Source: Pycnococcus provasolii
Taxonomy: Eukaryota; Chlorophyta; Pseudoscourfieldiophyceae; Pseudoscourfieldiales; Pycnococcaceae
Reading direction: 5' to 3'
NCBI GenBank assembly: GCA_938743325.2
Contig: OW568875.1
Coordinates: 124,001 to 188,000 of the forward strand
DNA: 64,000 nucleotides
Program-made: the position numbers and the translations under genes
The notes under the pieces: generated by a model
Databases searched by the model: none
What the model saw: only the letters and a program-made list of their open reading frames with translations
Told to the model about the DNA's origin: nothing
In this document: in pieces, positions 20,226 to 30,189 of the stretch
Numbering within the stretch: the first letter of the stretch is position 1
Layout: the number at the start of each line of letters is the position of its first letter

Positions 20226-20297
20226 CTGATGCAAGACTTCCTACTTCGTCGTCTTCATCCCGCAAGACCACCCTCGACCCCGAAGTGTGATGGTCAG

Positions 20298-20610
20298 AGG
20301 TGGGACCCCAGGCTCGGGAGATTCTCTCAAAGACCTAAAAAAAAAATTTGAGAGCTGTCCCCGAGCCTGCGGTCCTCTTCGACCTGGGGTCGAGAGGGAG
20401 GGGTGTTCGGCTGACTCGACGTGTCGCGCTCCACCGGCCTCTTTCTTCGAGAATGATGGACGGCGGTGGGGCGGGACCGGCTACGTCAGGCGGAACCCCT
20501 GCCGGCCCGAAGGCGGGAACAACTTTCGGAGCTCGAGCGGTGTCGGGGATGAAGCCAGAGATTCAACCTCCAAGGAGGATTGAATCCCCGACTTCCACGT
20601 CCCACCGGTA
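20298..20610. other. GC-rich segment with strong hairpin
   Basis: The segment is bounded by GGTGGGAC and GTCCCACC. Near its left end AGGCTCGGG..CTCTCAAA pairs with TTTGAGAG..CCCGAGCCT (20310-20366) across an A-rich loop, and GACCCCAGG has a second partner CCTGGGGTC at about 20380. No coding frame is convincing. It may be a structured RNA or an old fold-back element; no target duplication is seen. It is mirrored at about 27532-27845. Confidence 0.45.
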
Positions 20611-20975
20611 ATGTGTTGGTTATTACGAAGGGAGAAAGACCGGGATCCCCAGTGACGAAAGCACCAACGACGTATCCCGGACCTCTGTCGGCAAGAAACT
20701 GAAGCCCCTCCCTCTTTAGAACACGTAACTCACTCTAAGCTCGTCTGAGCTCCCTGTTGTCACAAAGTGCGTGAAGACTGAAGACACTATTGGTGACGAC
20801 GGCGGGAGAAAAAGGGTGACAAGAAAGAGTGAAGGTTACAAGGTGGGTATTCCGGGGGTTGTCGTCAAGGGGGTGCTCAGCTGAAGATTGGGATGAGGTG
20901 TTCAGGTAATCAGGTGAGAGATGATCATCCCTCCCAACCCTGTCGCAACCATTCAACGTGCGGATGCGGTTGAGG

Positions 20976-21785
20976 TGTCAGATTCGGTTTTCGCCGATTC
21001 GGATTCGGGATTCGATTCGGTCAGATTCGGATTCTCATATGGCGGCGCGGATTCGGATTCGGGCGCGGTGGCGGCCACGCTTGAGCCGCGCGGGTGGTGG
21101 GACACGACCGCGCCTTTTGCAAGGTGTCGGGATCGACAGCTACCGCCGCCAGCCGCGAGGGGCGCGCCCTGGTTCCCCCTTCCTGATGCTCGGCCACATT
21201 GGCGTTGCCGCACACGTCCTGCCGCCAGTTCCGCTGCTCTAGTATTGCAAGAGTGCTCGACTTGCTCCTCACACCTTCGCTTTTGCCAAAGCCCATCCTC
21301 GCAGGCTTGGTCTTGGGTCGTGGCCGCGAACGGACAGCGTGTGGGACGTGCTCTTCAAGGGGGAGCTTGGTGGAGTTCATTGATGACCTCGAGCGGCAGA
21401 ATAGGGCACTCAACGACTAGGTGATGAGCGCTGGCGACCGCGTTCGCGACACTGAGAAGAAGGTGTTGAAGGAGCGCGACACGTCGCCCGAAGACAGCGC
21501 GGCGGAGTAAGCTGAGGAAGCTCAAGCGCGCATCGCGCAGGAGAAGGAGCTAGCCGTCGTGGCCATGAGTGGGAACTCTACGCCGTTGTAAAAATGATGT
21601 AGCATAAGCTCAACTTACTCGCTTAAGGTGTTGAGCGCCACGCCTCCCTCCTCGCGCATACGACGTATGGCCGCCTGGCACCATCGAATCCGGAATTCGC
21701 CAGATTCGGGTGGATTCGGAATTCGGAATTCGATTCGGGGTGGATTCGGATTCTCATTCTCAGTTCAACCCCGAATAATCTGACA
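20976..21785. repeat. segment with GATTCGG-type repeats at both ends
   Basis: Many copies of GATTCGG/ATTCGGA cluster at about 20976-21065 and 21690-21775, and the outermost bases are inverted (TGTCAGATT left, AATCTGACA right). This looks like the edges of an old DNA transposon, perhaps hAT-like, but flanking octamers do not match, and the inside holds only short frames with stops. It is mirrored at 26364-27167. Confidence 0.4.
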
Positions 21786-21815
21786 AGCTAGCCCAACCCA
21801 TCACATCACTACACA

Positions 21816-22710
21816 ATGCACATGTGTACGGCGGTGTGGGTTAGGCTGTGGCACCGCCTGCTGCGCGCACCCCTCGCGTTTCACGACGCTGGACGGTTCA
21901 GCGGTGTTTGCACTCGCGACAATTTCATATGCACGAGACGCTGGGTACGAATTGGAACATATATCTCTACACGATCGCCACAAGCCTTGGAATGTTCGCG
22001 CTCGTTTGCATCATCGTTCCGCCATTCCTCGCGCTAGCCATTCCCGCCGGCATTCTGTACTGCGCACTGCTGAGCTACTACAGCAGAACTAGCCGTGCGA
22101 CGCAGCGCATTGAGGCTGTGCAGCGCGCGCCGGCGTACGCATTGCTGAGCGAGGCACTCGCAGGGGTTGCCAACGCCTCTTCGCAGCGCACATCTCATCC
22201 GCATGTACGTCAAGGCGATGGCGCGCCGCGTGGACCGTCGCAGTGCTGTGCTATACCACCTGATGAGCGCCAACTGCTGGCTAGGCTTGTCTATTGAGGC
22301 GCTGAGCTCCGCGATCGTTGCATTTGCAGCTTTCGCAAGATCTCGGGATCGCTGACCGCGCATGGTGACAGGCCTTCTCGCCGGCGGCGTTCAGACGGCG
22401 ACGCAGCTAGAGGTGGAAATGAACGCCGTCGAGCGCATTCGAGGCGACGCCGGAGGTGCAGACACTTCGTCTCATGGGCGGTTCTTTTGAAAGACGACGA
22501 CAGCGACGACGAGGGTACGTCGTCGCCGCCGGAGTGGACCCGCAGCAGGAAGATCCTACCAGTGGAAATTGCCCGCAGCGGCGGAGGAAATTCAGCTATG
22601 CCCGTAGCATGGAAAGGCGTCACGGAACACCCACGATGGCTCTGACGTACGTCGCCACGGGTGCTATTGCCATAGCTCGCGTGACGGGTTTTGCTCTTGC
22701 GCTCGGTTGA
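21816..22710 (+). pseudogene. ABCC/MRP-type ABC transporter fragment, frameshifted (left arm copy)
   Basis: Pieces of the second membrane domain of an ABCC transporter appear in order but in different frames: LWHRLLRAPLAFHDAGRFSG; then ETLGTNWNIYLYTIATSLGM with a membrane helix and YYSRTSRATQRIEAVQRAPA; then IRMYVKAMARRV and SANCWLGLSIEALSSAIV; then GLLAGGVQTATQLEVEMNAV with ERI, the conserved end of the domain. At least three frame changes and a stop separate them, and no nucleotide-binding domain (Walker A, LSGGQ) follows, so it is a dead fragment. The right arm has the same breaks, so decay came before duplication. Confidence 0.8.
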
Positions 22711-22749
22711 GTGGGTGCAAACACAGCGCCACGTAAACTTTCGTTCTAG

Positions 22750-23841
22750 TCTATCCATACCACTGTGGGTCACACGGAAGAAGGTGGCTACTTGTCCGAC
22801 GTTCTGCAGTACGTGAAGATGCCGCTCCGGCGCAGCTCGGAATGCGAAGCGGTGTACCCGAGTGGTTCTTACTACGATTACGACGGAAGCGAGGTGGAAT
22901 CTGGATACTCTCTGGAGGCTGAAATCTGCGCCGGTTTCGTCGAAGGAGGCGCAGACTCGTGTCAAGGAGACTCTGGCGGGCCGCTGTATTACACGACGGC
23001 AAGCATAAGTGGCAAGTGCGAATCGTACTACATTGGTACGGTGAGCTGGGGATACGGTTGCGCGAGACCAGAGACGTATGGCGTGTACGCTCGTGCTTCT
23101 GCATACAAATCGTTGATTAAGAGCAGTTTGGAGAGTGCACCAGCAATTACGCCTGGGACGACGCCAACGACGACACCCTCTACTGCTACCGCAACGAATG
23201 GTTCACCAGAGTTGTTCACACCAACAACGACGACGCCAAACATCGCCGACGACAACTCTACCGCCGAATAGACGACGCCGCTGCCGGTGGCGGGAGAAAG
23301 CGAGACGACGCGGGGGAGAAAGCGAGACGACGCCATCGACGCCAACAACGACGCCGTTTACGCCGACGCCAGGGGCACCTTGCAAGCCGGGTTTCGTTGC
23401 CGACTGCAATGGCGTATGCTTTGAAAACGAAATTGTGGAATCGTACAAAGGCGACCTGTACTGCGACGATCCAAATGTACAGCAGATTGAAAGTGCTGCG
23501 GTTACGAAGTGCTACGAAGACATGACTGAGGATTGGGCCCTGCGGGAGCTGTACATGTGCAACCTGACTTACAGTCGATGCACCAGCGGAGAAACTTGCC
23601 ATGGGATGTCAATGGTACGAGCGACGACGCGATGGTGAGTGACTATCGAGACGTGACAGAGACGGAATTCAACAATTTGGTCAGCGAGAGCTGCAGGAAA
23701 GACCTGGAAATGTGCCAGGAAGCATACCTCGACATGGCGAACATGACGGTGAGGCGTTCCTTGTCATCGCAAGCAGTGGGGTGGGCGCCAAACTCCACCG
23801 ACATCGCGGAGATATGGTACCTCGTAAGAAATAAAATGTGA
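22750..23841 (+). pseudogene. trypsin-like serine protease remnant with Thr/Pro linker and Cys-rich tail
   Basis: The frame opens with [20 protein letters not shown] and carries the catalytic-serine block [13 protein letters not shown], with Asp at the base of the pocket (trypsin-like specificity) and [17 protein letters not shown] after it. The His and Asp parts of the triad are missing: the frame has a stop just upstream, at the boundary with the ABCC fragment. A Thr/Pro linker ends in a stop at 23271. Another frame then continues with TPTPGAPCKPGFVADCNG and YKGDLYCDDP, like the Lin-Notch-type Cys motifs of secreted protist proteins, and a third frame runs to 23841. Unseen introns could explain some shifts; 5' truncation cannot be explained that way unless the first exons are elsewhere. 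Confidence 0.7.
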
Positions 23842-23928
23842 AATGACAGGTGAGGTTCAAAGCAGGCTGAGCAGGAGGGACACCTGGGCGGGACTCGGCC
23901 CTTTGGGGATCCGCGCCCTTTTTCCGAT

Positions 23929-24978
23929 ATGTTACCACCTCTTCCCTTCATTCCCACTCGTAACATGGCGTGCTCCCTCCGAGAAAGGACAACCACGCCT
24001 CCCTCCGAGTCATGGATGTCTCTCGCGTACGATGCCCTGCGCGTCTTCGTCAACTGGCAGCGTGAACGTAGGTTAAACAAGGTGCGGGAGCGGAAACAAG
24101 CCGCGCGAACGGCAACTGGACTGCTCGCAGCAGGTGGTGGCGTCTTCTTTGGAGGTCAATCGTTAGCGATACGAGTCGACGGCAGCATCGCGTGTTGGGG
24201 TGGCAACCGACACGGCCAAGCCCCTCCCGACGGCGTTCCGGGAAACTTCGTTGCAATCGCTACGGGTGACGACCACTCTTTGGCACTACGAGTCGACGGC
24301 AGTATCGCGTGCTGGGGACGCAACGATCGCGGCCAAGCCCCTCCCGATGGCGTTCCGGGCATCTTCGTCGCGATTGCAGCGAGTATGTATTACTCGTTGG
24401 CACTACGAGTCGACGGCAGTGTCGCGTGCTGGGGACTGAACGACGACGGCGAGGCACCTCCCGACGGCGTTCCGGGCAACTTCGTCGCAATCGCTGCGGG
24501 TGGGCTTCACTCTTTGGCACTACGAGTCGACGGCAGCATCGCGTGCTGGGGAGACAACTTCGACGGCCAAGCCCCTCCCGACGGCGTTCCGGGAAACTTC
24601 GTCGCAGTCGCTGCGGGTGCAGCGCACTCTTTGGCACTACGAGTCGACGGCAGTATCGCGTGCTGGGGCTGGAACGACGACGGCCAAGCGCCTCCCGACG
24701 GCGTTCCGGGAAACTTCGTCGCAATCGCTGCGTGTGCTAGGTACTCGTTGGCGATACGAGTCGACGGCAGCATCGCGTGCTGGGGAGTAAACGAGAACGG
24801 CGGCGAGGCGCCTCCCGACGGCGTTCCAGGCAACTTCGTCGCGATCGCTGCGGGTTGTCGTCACTCGTTGGCGCTTCGGCACGACGGCAGTGTCGCGTGC
24901 TGGGGCGAAAACAACGCAGGCCAAGCACCTCCCGCTGGCGTCTCTGGTCCATTCAGGGTTACGCAGGCGGACTTGTAG
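23929..24978 (+). CDS. RCC1-repeat beta-propeller protein
   Basis: The product is 349 residues from an ATG at 23929 (another at 23965). After a basic N-terminal part of about 65 residues come seven repeats of 39-40 residues with the pattern SLALRVDGSIACWG.N..GQAPP then DGVPGNFVAIAAG. This is the RCC1/tubulin-suppressor type and is enough for a seven-bladed propeller. No signal peptide is clear. Repeats 1-6 are almost identical even at the DNA level (117-120 bp units), pointing to recent expansion or gene conversion. The role cannot be told: such propellers serve in binding proteins and exchange factors. It sits alone in the spacer of the inverted duplication, so it is single copy. Confidence 0.85.
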   Translation: MLPPLPFIPTRNMACSLRERTTTPPSESWMSLAYDALRVFVNWQRERRLNKVRERKQAARTATGLLAAGGGVFFGGQSLAIRVDGSIACWGGNRHGQAPPDGVPGNFVAIATGDDHSLALRVDGSIACWGRNDRGQAPPDGVPGIFVAIAASMYYSLALRVDGSVACWGLNDDGEAPPDGVPGNFVAIAAGGLHSLALRVDGSIACWGDNFDGQAPPDGVPGNFVAVAAGAAHSLALRVDGSIACWGWNDDGQAPPDGVPGNFVAIAACARYSLAIRVDGSIACWGVNENGGEAPPDGVPGNFVAIAAGCRHSLALRHDGSVACWGENNAGQAPPAGVSGPFRVTQADL

Positions 24979-25204
24979 CGCGTTGCTGGAGAGTGACAGC
25001 GAGTAAATAATAAGCATGTAAATGTAAGCATAGCATTGTAATTTGTTGCATTTGTAATTACAAAATAGAAGCACAAAAAATCCCTGAGATTATTGATGAA
25101 GAGCAAAAAAAAAAATACAGCGTTCAATAGCTTAGCTCCTCACTCACTTTTGCAAATTATTCTATTTGCAAAGCTTTTCATTCAAGCCAATTTTAAGAAA
25201 GAGA
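24979..25204. other. AT-rich 3' flank up to the right inner breakpoint
   Basis: A TGTAAATGTAAGC stretch just after the RCC1 gene may serve as poly(A) signal. The rest is AT-rich with an A run and no gene. At 25205 the sequence switches abruptly into the inverted copy of the trypsin-like remnant. Confidence 0.6.
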
Positions 25205-25382
25205 CGACGAAAGCGTCGCAGATTTCAGCCTCCAGAGAGAATCCAGATTCCACCTCGCTTCCGTCGTAATCGTAGTAAGAACCACTCGGGTACACCGCTT
25301 CGCATTCCGAGCTGCGCCGGAGCGGCATCTTCACGTACTGCAGAACGTCGGACAAGTAGCCACCTTCTTCCGTGTGACCCAC
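25205..25382 (-). pseudogene. trypsin-like fragment cut at the inner breakpoint
   Basis: This copy of the first ~58 residues of the spacer's trypsin-like frame stops at the breakpoint before the serine block and reads into unrelated AT-rich DNA. It lacks every catalytic residue. Confidence 0.8.
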
Positions 25383-25436
25383 AGTGGTATGGATAGACTA
25401 GAACGAAAGTTTACGTGGCGCTGTGTTTGCACCCAC

Positions 25437-26333
25437 TCAACCGAGCGCAAGAGCAAAACCCGTCACGCGAGCTATGGCAATAGCACCCGTGGCGACGTAC
25501 GTCAGAGCCATCGTGGGTGTTCCGTGACGCCTTTCCATGCTACGGGCATAGCTGAATTTCCTCCGCCGCTGCGGGCAATTTCCACTGGTAGGATCTTCCT
25601 GCTGCGGGTCCACTCCGGCGGCGACGACGTACCCTCGTCGTCGCTGTCGTCGTCTTTCAAAAGAACCGCCCATGAGACGAAGTGTCTGCACCTCCGGCGT
25701 CGCCTCGAATGCGCTCGACGGCGTTCATTTCCACCTCTAGCTGCGTCGCCGTCTGAACGCCGCCGGCGAGAAGGCCTGTCACCATGCGCGGTCAGCGATC
25801 CCGAGATCTTGCGAAAGCTGCAAATGCAACGATCGCGGAGCTCAGCGCCTCAATAGACAAGCCTAGCCAGCAGTTGGCGCTCATCAGGTGGTATAGCACA
25901 GCACTGCGACGGTCCACGCGGCGCGCCATCGCCTTGACGTACATGCGGATGAGATGTGCGCTGCGAAGAGGCGTTGGCAACCCCTGCGAGTGCCTCGCTC
26001 AGCAATGCGTACGCCGGCGCGCGCTGCACAGCCTCAATGCGCTGCGTCGCACGGCTAGTTAGGTGCTGTAGTAGCTCAGCAGTGCGCAGTACAGAATGCC
26101 GGCGGGAATGGCTAGCGCGAGGAATGGCGGAACGATGATGCAAACGAGCGCGAACATTCCAAGGCTTGTGGCGATCGTGTAGAGATATATGTTCCAATTC
26201 GTACCCAGCGTCTCGTGCATATGAAATTGTCGCGAGTGCAAACACCGCTGAACCGTCCAGCGTCGTGAAACGCGAGGGGTGCGCGCAGCAGGCGGTGCCA
26301 CAGCCTAACCCACACCGCCGTACACATGTGCAT
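25437..26333 (-). pseudogene. ABCC/MRP-type ABC transporter fragment, frameshifted (right arm copy)
   Basis: This is the mirror copy of 21816-22710 with the same reading-frame breaks. It differs by a small indel at the end of the main membrane segment: the left copy reads YYSRTSRATQ on, while the right copy hits a stop (YYST) there. It is not functional. Confidence 0.8.
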
Positions 26334-26363
26334 TGTGTAGTGATGTGATGGGTTGGGCTAGCT

Positions 26364-27167
26364 TGTCAGATTATTCGGGGTTGAACTGAGAATGAGAATC
26401 CGAATCCACCCCGAATCGAATTCCGAATTCCGAATCCACCCGAATCTGGCGAATTCCGGATTCGATGGTGCCAGGCGGCCATACGTCGTATGCGCGAGGA
26501 GGGAGCGCTCAACACCTTAAGCGAGTAAGTTGAGCTTATGCTACATCATTTTTACAACGGCGTAGAGTTCCCACTCATGGCCACGACGGCTAGCTCCTTC
26601 TCCTGCGCGATGCGCGCTTGAGCTTCCTCAGCTTACTCCGCCGCGCTGTCTTCGGGCGACGTGTCGCGCTCCTTCAACACCTTCTTCTCAGTGTCGCGAA
26701 CGCGGTCGCCAGCGCTCATCACCTAGTCGTTGAGTGCCCTATTCTGCCGCTCGAGGTCATCAATGAACTCCACCAAGCTCCCCCTTGAAGAGCACGTCCC
26801 ACACGCTGTCCGTTCGCGGCCACGACCCAAGACCAAGCCTGCGAGGATGGGCTTTGGCAAAAGCGAAGGTGTGAGGAGCAAGTCGAGCACTCTTGCAATA
26901 CTAGAGCAGCGGAACTGGCGGCAGGACGTGTGCGGCAACGCCAATGTGGCCGAGCATCAGGAAGGGGGAACCAGGGCGCGCCCCTCGCGGCTGGCGGCGG
27001 TAGCTGTCGATCCCGACACCTTGCAAAAGGCGCGGTCGTGTCCCACCACCCGCGCGGCTCAAGCGTGGCCGCCACCGCGCCCGAATCCGAATCCGCGCCG
27101 CCATATGAGAATCCGAATCTGACCGAATCGAATCCCGAATCCGAATCGGCGAAAACCGAATCTGACA
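26364..27167. repeat. mirror copy of the GATTCGG-edged segment
   Basis: Right-arm copy of 20976-21785, with TGTCAGATT at the left and AATCTGACA at the right. It is a few bases shorter than the left-arm copy, near 26505. Confidence 0.4.
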
Positions 27168-27531
27168 CCTCAACCGCATCCGCACGTTGAATGGTTGCGA
27201 CAGGGTTGGGAGGGATGATCATCTCTCACCTGATTACCTGAACACCTCATCCCAATCTTCAGCTGAGCACCCCCTTGACGACAACCCCCGGAATACCCAC
27301 CTTGTAACCTTCACTCTTTCTTGTCACCCTTTTTCTCCCGCCGTCGTCACCAATAGTGTCTTCAGTCTTCACGCACTTTGTGACAACAGGGAGCTCAGAC
27401 GAGCTTAGAGTGAGTTACGTGTTCTAAAGAGGGAGGGGCTTCAGTTTCTTGCCGACAGAGGTCCGGGATACGTCGTTGGTGCTTTCGTCACTGGGGATCC
27501 CGGTCTTTCTCCCTTCGTAATAACCAACACA

Positions 27532-27845
27532 TTACCGGTGGGACGTGGAAGTCGGGGATTCAATCCTCCTTGGAGGTTGAATCTCTGGCTTCATCCCCGA
27601 CACCGCTCGAGCTCCGAAAGTTGTTCCCGCCTTCGGGCCGGCAGGGGTTCCGCCTGACGTAGCCGGTCCCGCCCCACCGCCGTCCATCATTCTCGAAGAA
27701 AGAGGCCGGTGGAGCGCGACACGTCGAGTCAGCCGAACACCCCTCCCTCTCGACCCCAGGTCGAAGAGGACCGCAGGCTCGGGGACAGCTCTCAAATTTT
27801 TTTTTTAGGTCTTTGAGAGAATCTCCCGAGCCTGGGGTCCCACCT
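27532..27845. other. mirror copy of the GC-rich hairpin segment
   Basis: Right-arm copy of 20298-20610; the hairpin falls at about 27777-27833. Confidence 0.45.
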
Positions 27846-27917
27846 CTGACCATCACACTTCGGGGTCGAGGGTGGTCTTGCGGGATGAAGACGACGAAGT
27901 AGGAAGTCTTGCATCAG

Positions 27918-28032
27918 TATAGATGGACGTGTACCGATATATTATGCGGTACATACCAGATATACCGCGGTATTGGTATATACCGGGATATACGGTACCG
28001 TTTTCGCGCATACCAGTATTTGTCCATCTATA
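27918..28032. mobile_element. 115 bp hAT-like MITE, right arm copy
   Basis: Same element as 20111-20225 in inverse orientation, flanked by the octamer TGCATCAG on both sides (27910-27917 and 28033-28040). Carried by the duplication, not a separate insertion. Confidence 0.85.
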
Positions 28033-28719
28033 TGCATCAGTTAGGGTTAGGGCACCCGAATCAACGTACGTACAAAAACAATCGACGTTTTCAAAAAAAA
28101 AAAAGAACTGAAAGCTTCAGTCTTGCGCCTATATTGGTGAGAGAGTGAGATATCATGTTCTGGGTAATGTATATATGTGATGAAGGTATAAGACATACTC
28201 TGCCAACTGAGCTAACTGCGGAAGAGGAATTTGGACGATGAGATGGTATTTTTTTTTGAAGTCGAGAAATCAGCGAAATGATTACGTACAGCGACTCTGA
28301 ATTGAGGAATGCCTTTGTAATTGCAAGGCCAATTCGGATGGTTTCAAGAACGTGTCTGTCACCTCCCACTGAGAAGAATACAATAAAGTTAGAATGTGTT
28401 TGCGAGATTCGAAAATATCATCAGATCGCGAAAAGAGTACATACGGATCGAACTGGGGCTGCATAGAAAAGGTGGAACGGTGAGATCGTGCATGTTGTAG
28501 AGGTATGGGATGATGCTCGAAATTTCGACTTACACCTCAAGATCGCATCAAGGTTATCGAATGATAAGAGGGTAACGTTATGTGTCACTAAACATATTGC
28601 TTGCCATGACTCACTGTCCGCAAACCATCCGTCCCTTCGTAGGTTTTTGACCTCCCCCTTCGTTCCCGCCTCTCCCACCCTCTCGAATCATTTCCACACC
28701 ACAAGCAGCCAACTAAACC

Positions 28720-30189
28720 ATGGCGTCCACAATCCAAGTCCACGTCAAGCACAACAAAACTCTTTACAAGGACATCTCGATAAATCTCTCCCAGCCGTCT
28801 CAAGTCTTCAAGGCGCAGCTCTTCACACTCACCGGCGTACCCGTCGACCGCCAGAAAGTTATCATCAAAGGAAAACCTTTAGCGGACGACGTCCTCATGT
28901 CCACAGTCAAACTTAAGCCAAACATGACGCTCATGCTCATGGGATCGTCGGAAGCCATACCGGAGGCTCCTGCCGTTGAAACTGTCTTCGTCGAAGACCT
29001 TCCCGAGGAGGAGCAGCTTGGTGCACTCATGGGAAACCGATTCAGCGCGGGACTTGCGAACCTCGGCAACACGTGCTACATGAACTCCACGCTGCAGTGC
29101 CTGCGTGTCGTCGAGCCGCTTCGCACCTTGCTCGAGTCCTACCCTAAACCTACAGATTCCGAGGCTCCCACCCCAGACAGCTCCCACCGCCTCACGCTCG
29201 CCACCAAAAACGTCATGGCGGAAATCACGCGCAAAACATCCAAACCAGTCTCCCCCTACATGTTCCTGAACGTGCTCCGCGAGGCGTTTCCGACGTTCGC
29301 GCAGCAGCAGAATGGAATTTACAGCCAGCAGGATGCCGAGGAGTGCTGGACGCAGCTTCTGTACACGCTCAGAACAAGGCTTGGCGAACCGATGGTGGAC
29401 CTGTTTGGAATCGACACGAAAACAGAGCTTGTGTGCGAGGGTGCGCCTGACGAGAAGGAGGTGTACAACACCACCAACTACGTGATGAAGTGCAACATCA
29501 CCATCGACGTGAACCACCTTCACGAGGGCCTGAAGCTCGCGCTGAAGGAGGACAGAGAGAAGCGCAGCACGACGCTCGGCGCGGATGCGATGTTCACCGG
29601 CACGGCGAAGCTGACGAAGCTGCCAAAGTACCTCACCGTGCAGATGATGAGATTCAACACGAAGCGAAACAACGACGGAGAGTTTGTGAAGCAGAAGATT
29701 CTGCGCAGCGTCAGCTTTCCCATGGTGCTTGACGTGTTCGACATGTGCGACGCGGCATACCAGGAGGAGATCAAGGATGCGCGCGATTCGTTGCGCGAGA
29801 TGGAGGAGGTGAAGGCTGGCTTGCACGGCGGCGAAGCCGCCGCCGCCGCCGCATCTGGAGATGCGATGGAGGTGGAGAAGCCGACGCCGAGCCGAGTCAC
29901 GGGTCAGTACGAGCTCGTGGCTGTGCTGACGCACAAGGGACGAAGCTCGGATGCTGGACACTACGTGGGATGGGTGCGTGAGGAGGAGCAGCAGCAGAAG
30001 GATGCGGCGGCGTCGGCAGAGCAGAACGCTGCGAAGCGATCAAAGAAAGGTGACGACGGCGCGCCTGGATGGGTGAAGTTTGACGACGACACGGTGAGTG
30101 CCGTGACGTCGGACGAGGTGCTTCGCCTTCACGGAGGAGGTGACTGGCATATGGGCTACCTGTTTTTGTATCGCGCGAAGCTTGGTTAA
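28720..30189 (+). CDS. USP14: USP14/Ubp6-type proteasome-associated deubiquitinase
   Basis: The product is 489 residues, intronless, with an ATG in good context (AAACCATGG). An N-terminal ubiquitin-like domain (about 1-75) that docks on the proteasome is followed by the USP catalytic domain. The Cys box is GLANLGNTCYMNSTLQC with the catalytic Cys near residue 119, and the His box is GRSSDAGHYVGWVRE near 412. The C-terminus is GYLFLYRAKLG. Length and order match USP14/Ubp6, which trims ubiquitin chains from proteasome substrates. A variable Ala/Glu-rich insert lies near 365-390. TGTAAC follows the stop by about 25 bases. The first ~60 codons and the upstream region fall in the right arm of the inverted duplication, so they exist twice. 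Confidence 0.95.
   Translation: MASTIQVHVKHNKTLYKDISINLSQPSQVFKAQLFTLTGVPVDRQKVIIKGKPLADDVLMSTVKLKPNMTLMLMGSSEAIPEAPAVETVFVEDLPEEEQLGALMGNRFSAGLANLGNTCYMNSTLQCLRVVEPLRTLLESYPKPTDSEAPTPDSSHRLTLATKNVMAEITRKTSKPVSPYMFLNVLREAFPTFAQQQNGIYSQQDAEECWTQLLYTLRTRLGEPMVDLFGIDTKTELVCEGAPDEKEVYNTTNYVMKCNITIDVNHLHEGLKLALKEDREKRSTTLGADAMFTGTAKLTKLPKYLTVQMMRFNTKRNNDGEFVKQKILRSVSFPMVLDVFDMCDAAYQEEIKDARDSLREMEEVKAGLHGGEAAAAAASGDAMEVEKPTPSRVTGQYELVAVLTHKGRSSDAGHYVGWVREEEQQQKDAAASAEQNAAKRSKKGDDGAPGWVKFDDDTVSAVTSDEVLRLHGGGDWHMGYLFLYRAKLG

Larger units (their letters stand above)
19222..22942 (+). repeat. left arm of a large inverted duplication
   Basis: This 3.7 kb matches the reverse complement of 25205-28900 nearly base for base, with a handful of indels and one divergent tract (about 19527-19582). 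Contents from the outside inward are a truncated USP14 5' end, its upstream region, a MITE, a GC-rich hairpin segment, a GATTCGG-rich segment, an ABCC pseudogene and the start of a trypsin-like remnant. The inner edge is continuous with the trypsin-like frame, while the outer edge cuts USP14. Confidence 0.93.
25205..28900 (-). repeat. right arm of a large inverted duplication
   Basis: This is the reverse complement of 19222-22942. Its outer edge lies inside the intact USP14 gene, after about 60 codons. Its inner edge breaks the trypsin-like frame after GFSLEAEIC. So each arm preserves the continuity of a different gene. Lengths differ by about 25 bases, from small indels and one divergent tract upstream of USP14. 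Confidence 0.93.

Noticed and set aside
20735-21600. Coding exons in the arm (for example the frame ending SLVEFIDDLERQNRALND)
   Set aside because: Short frames with stops on both strands and no recognisable family.
20976-21785. Autonomous hAT transposon with GATTCGG ends
   Set aside because: Flanking octamers (GGTTGAGG and AGCTAGCC) do not match and there is no transposase frame, so only kept as a low-confidence repeat.
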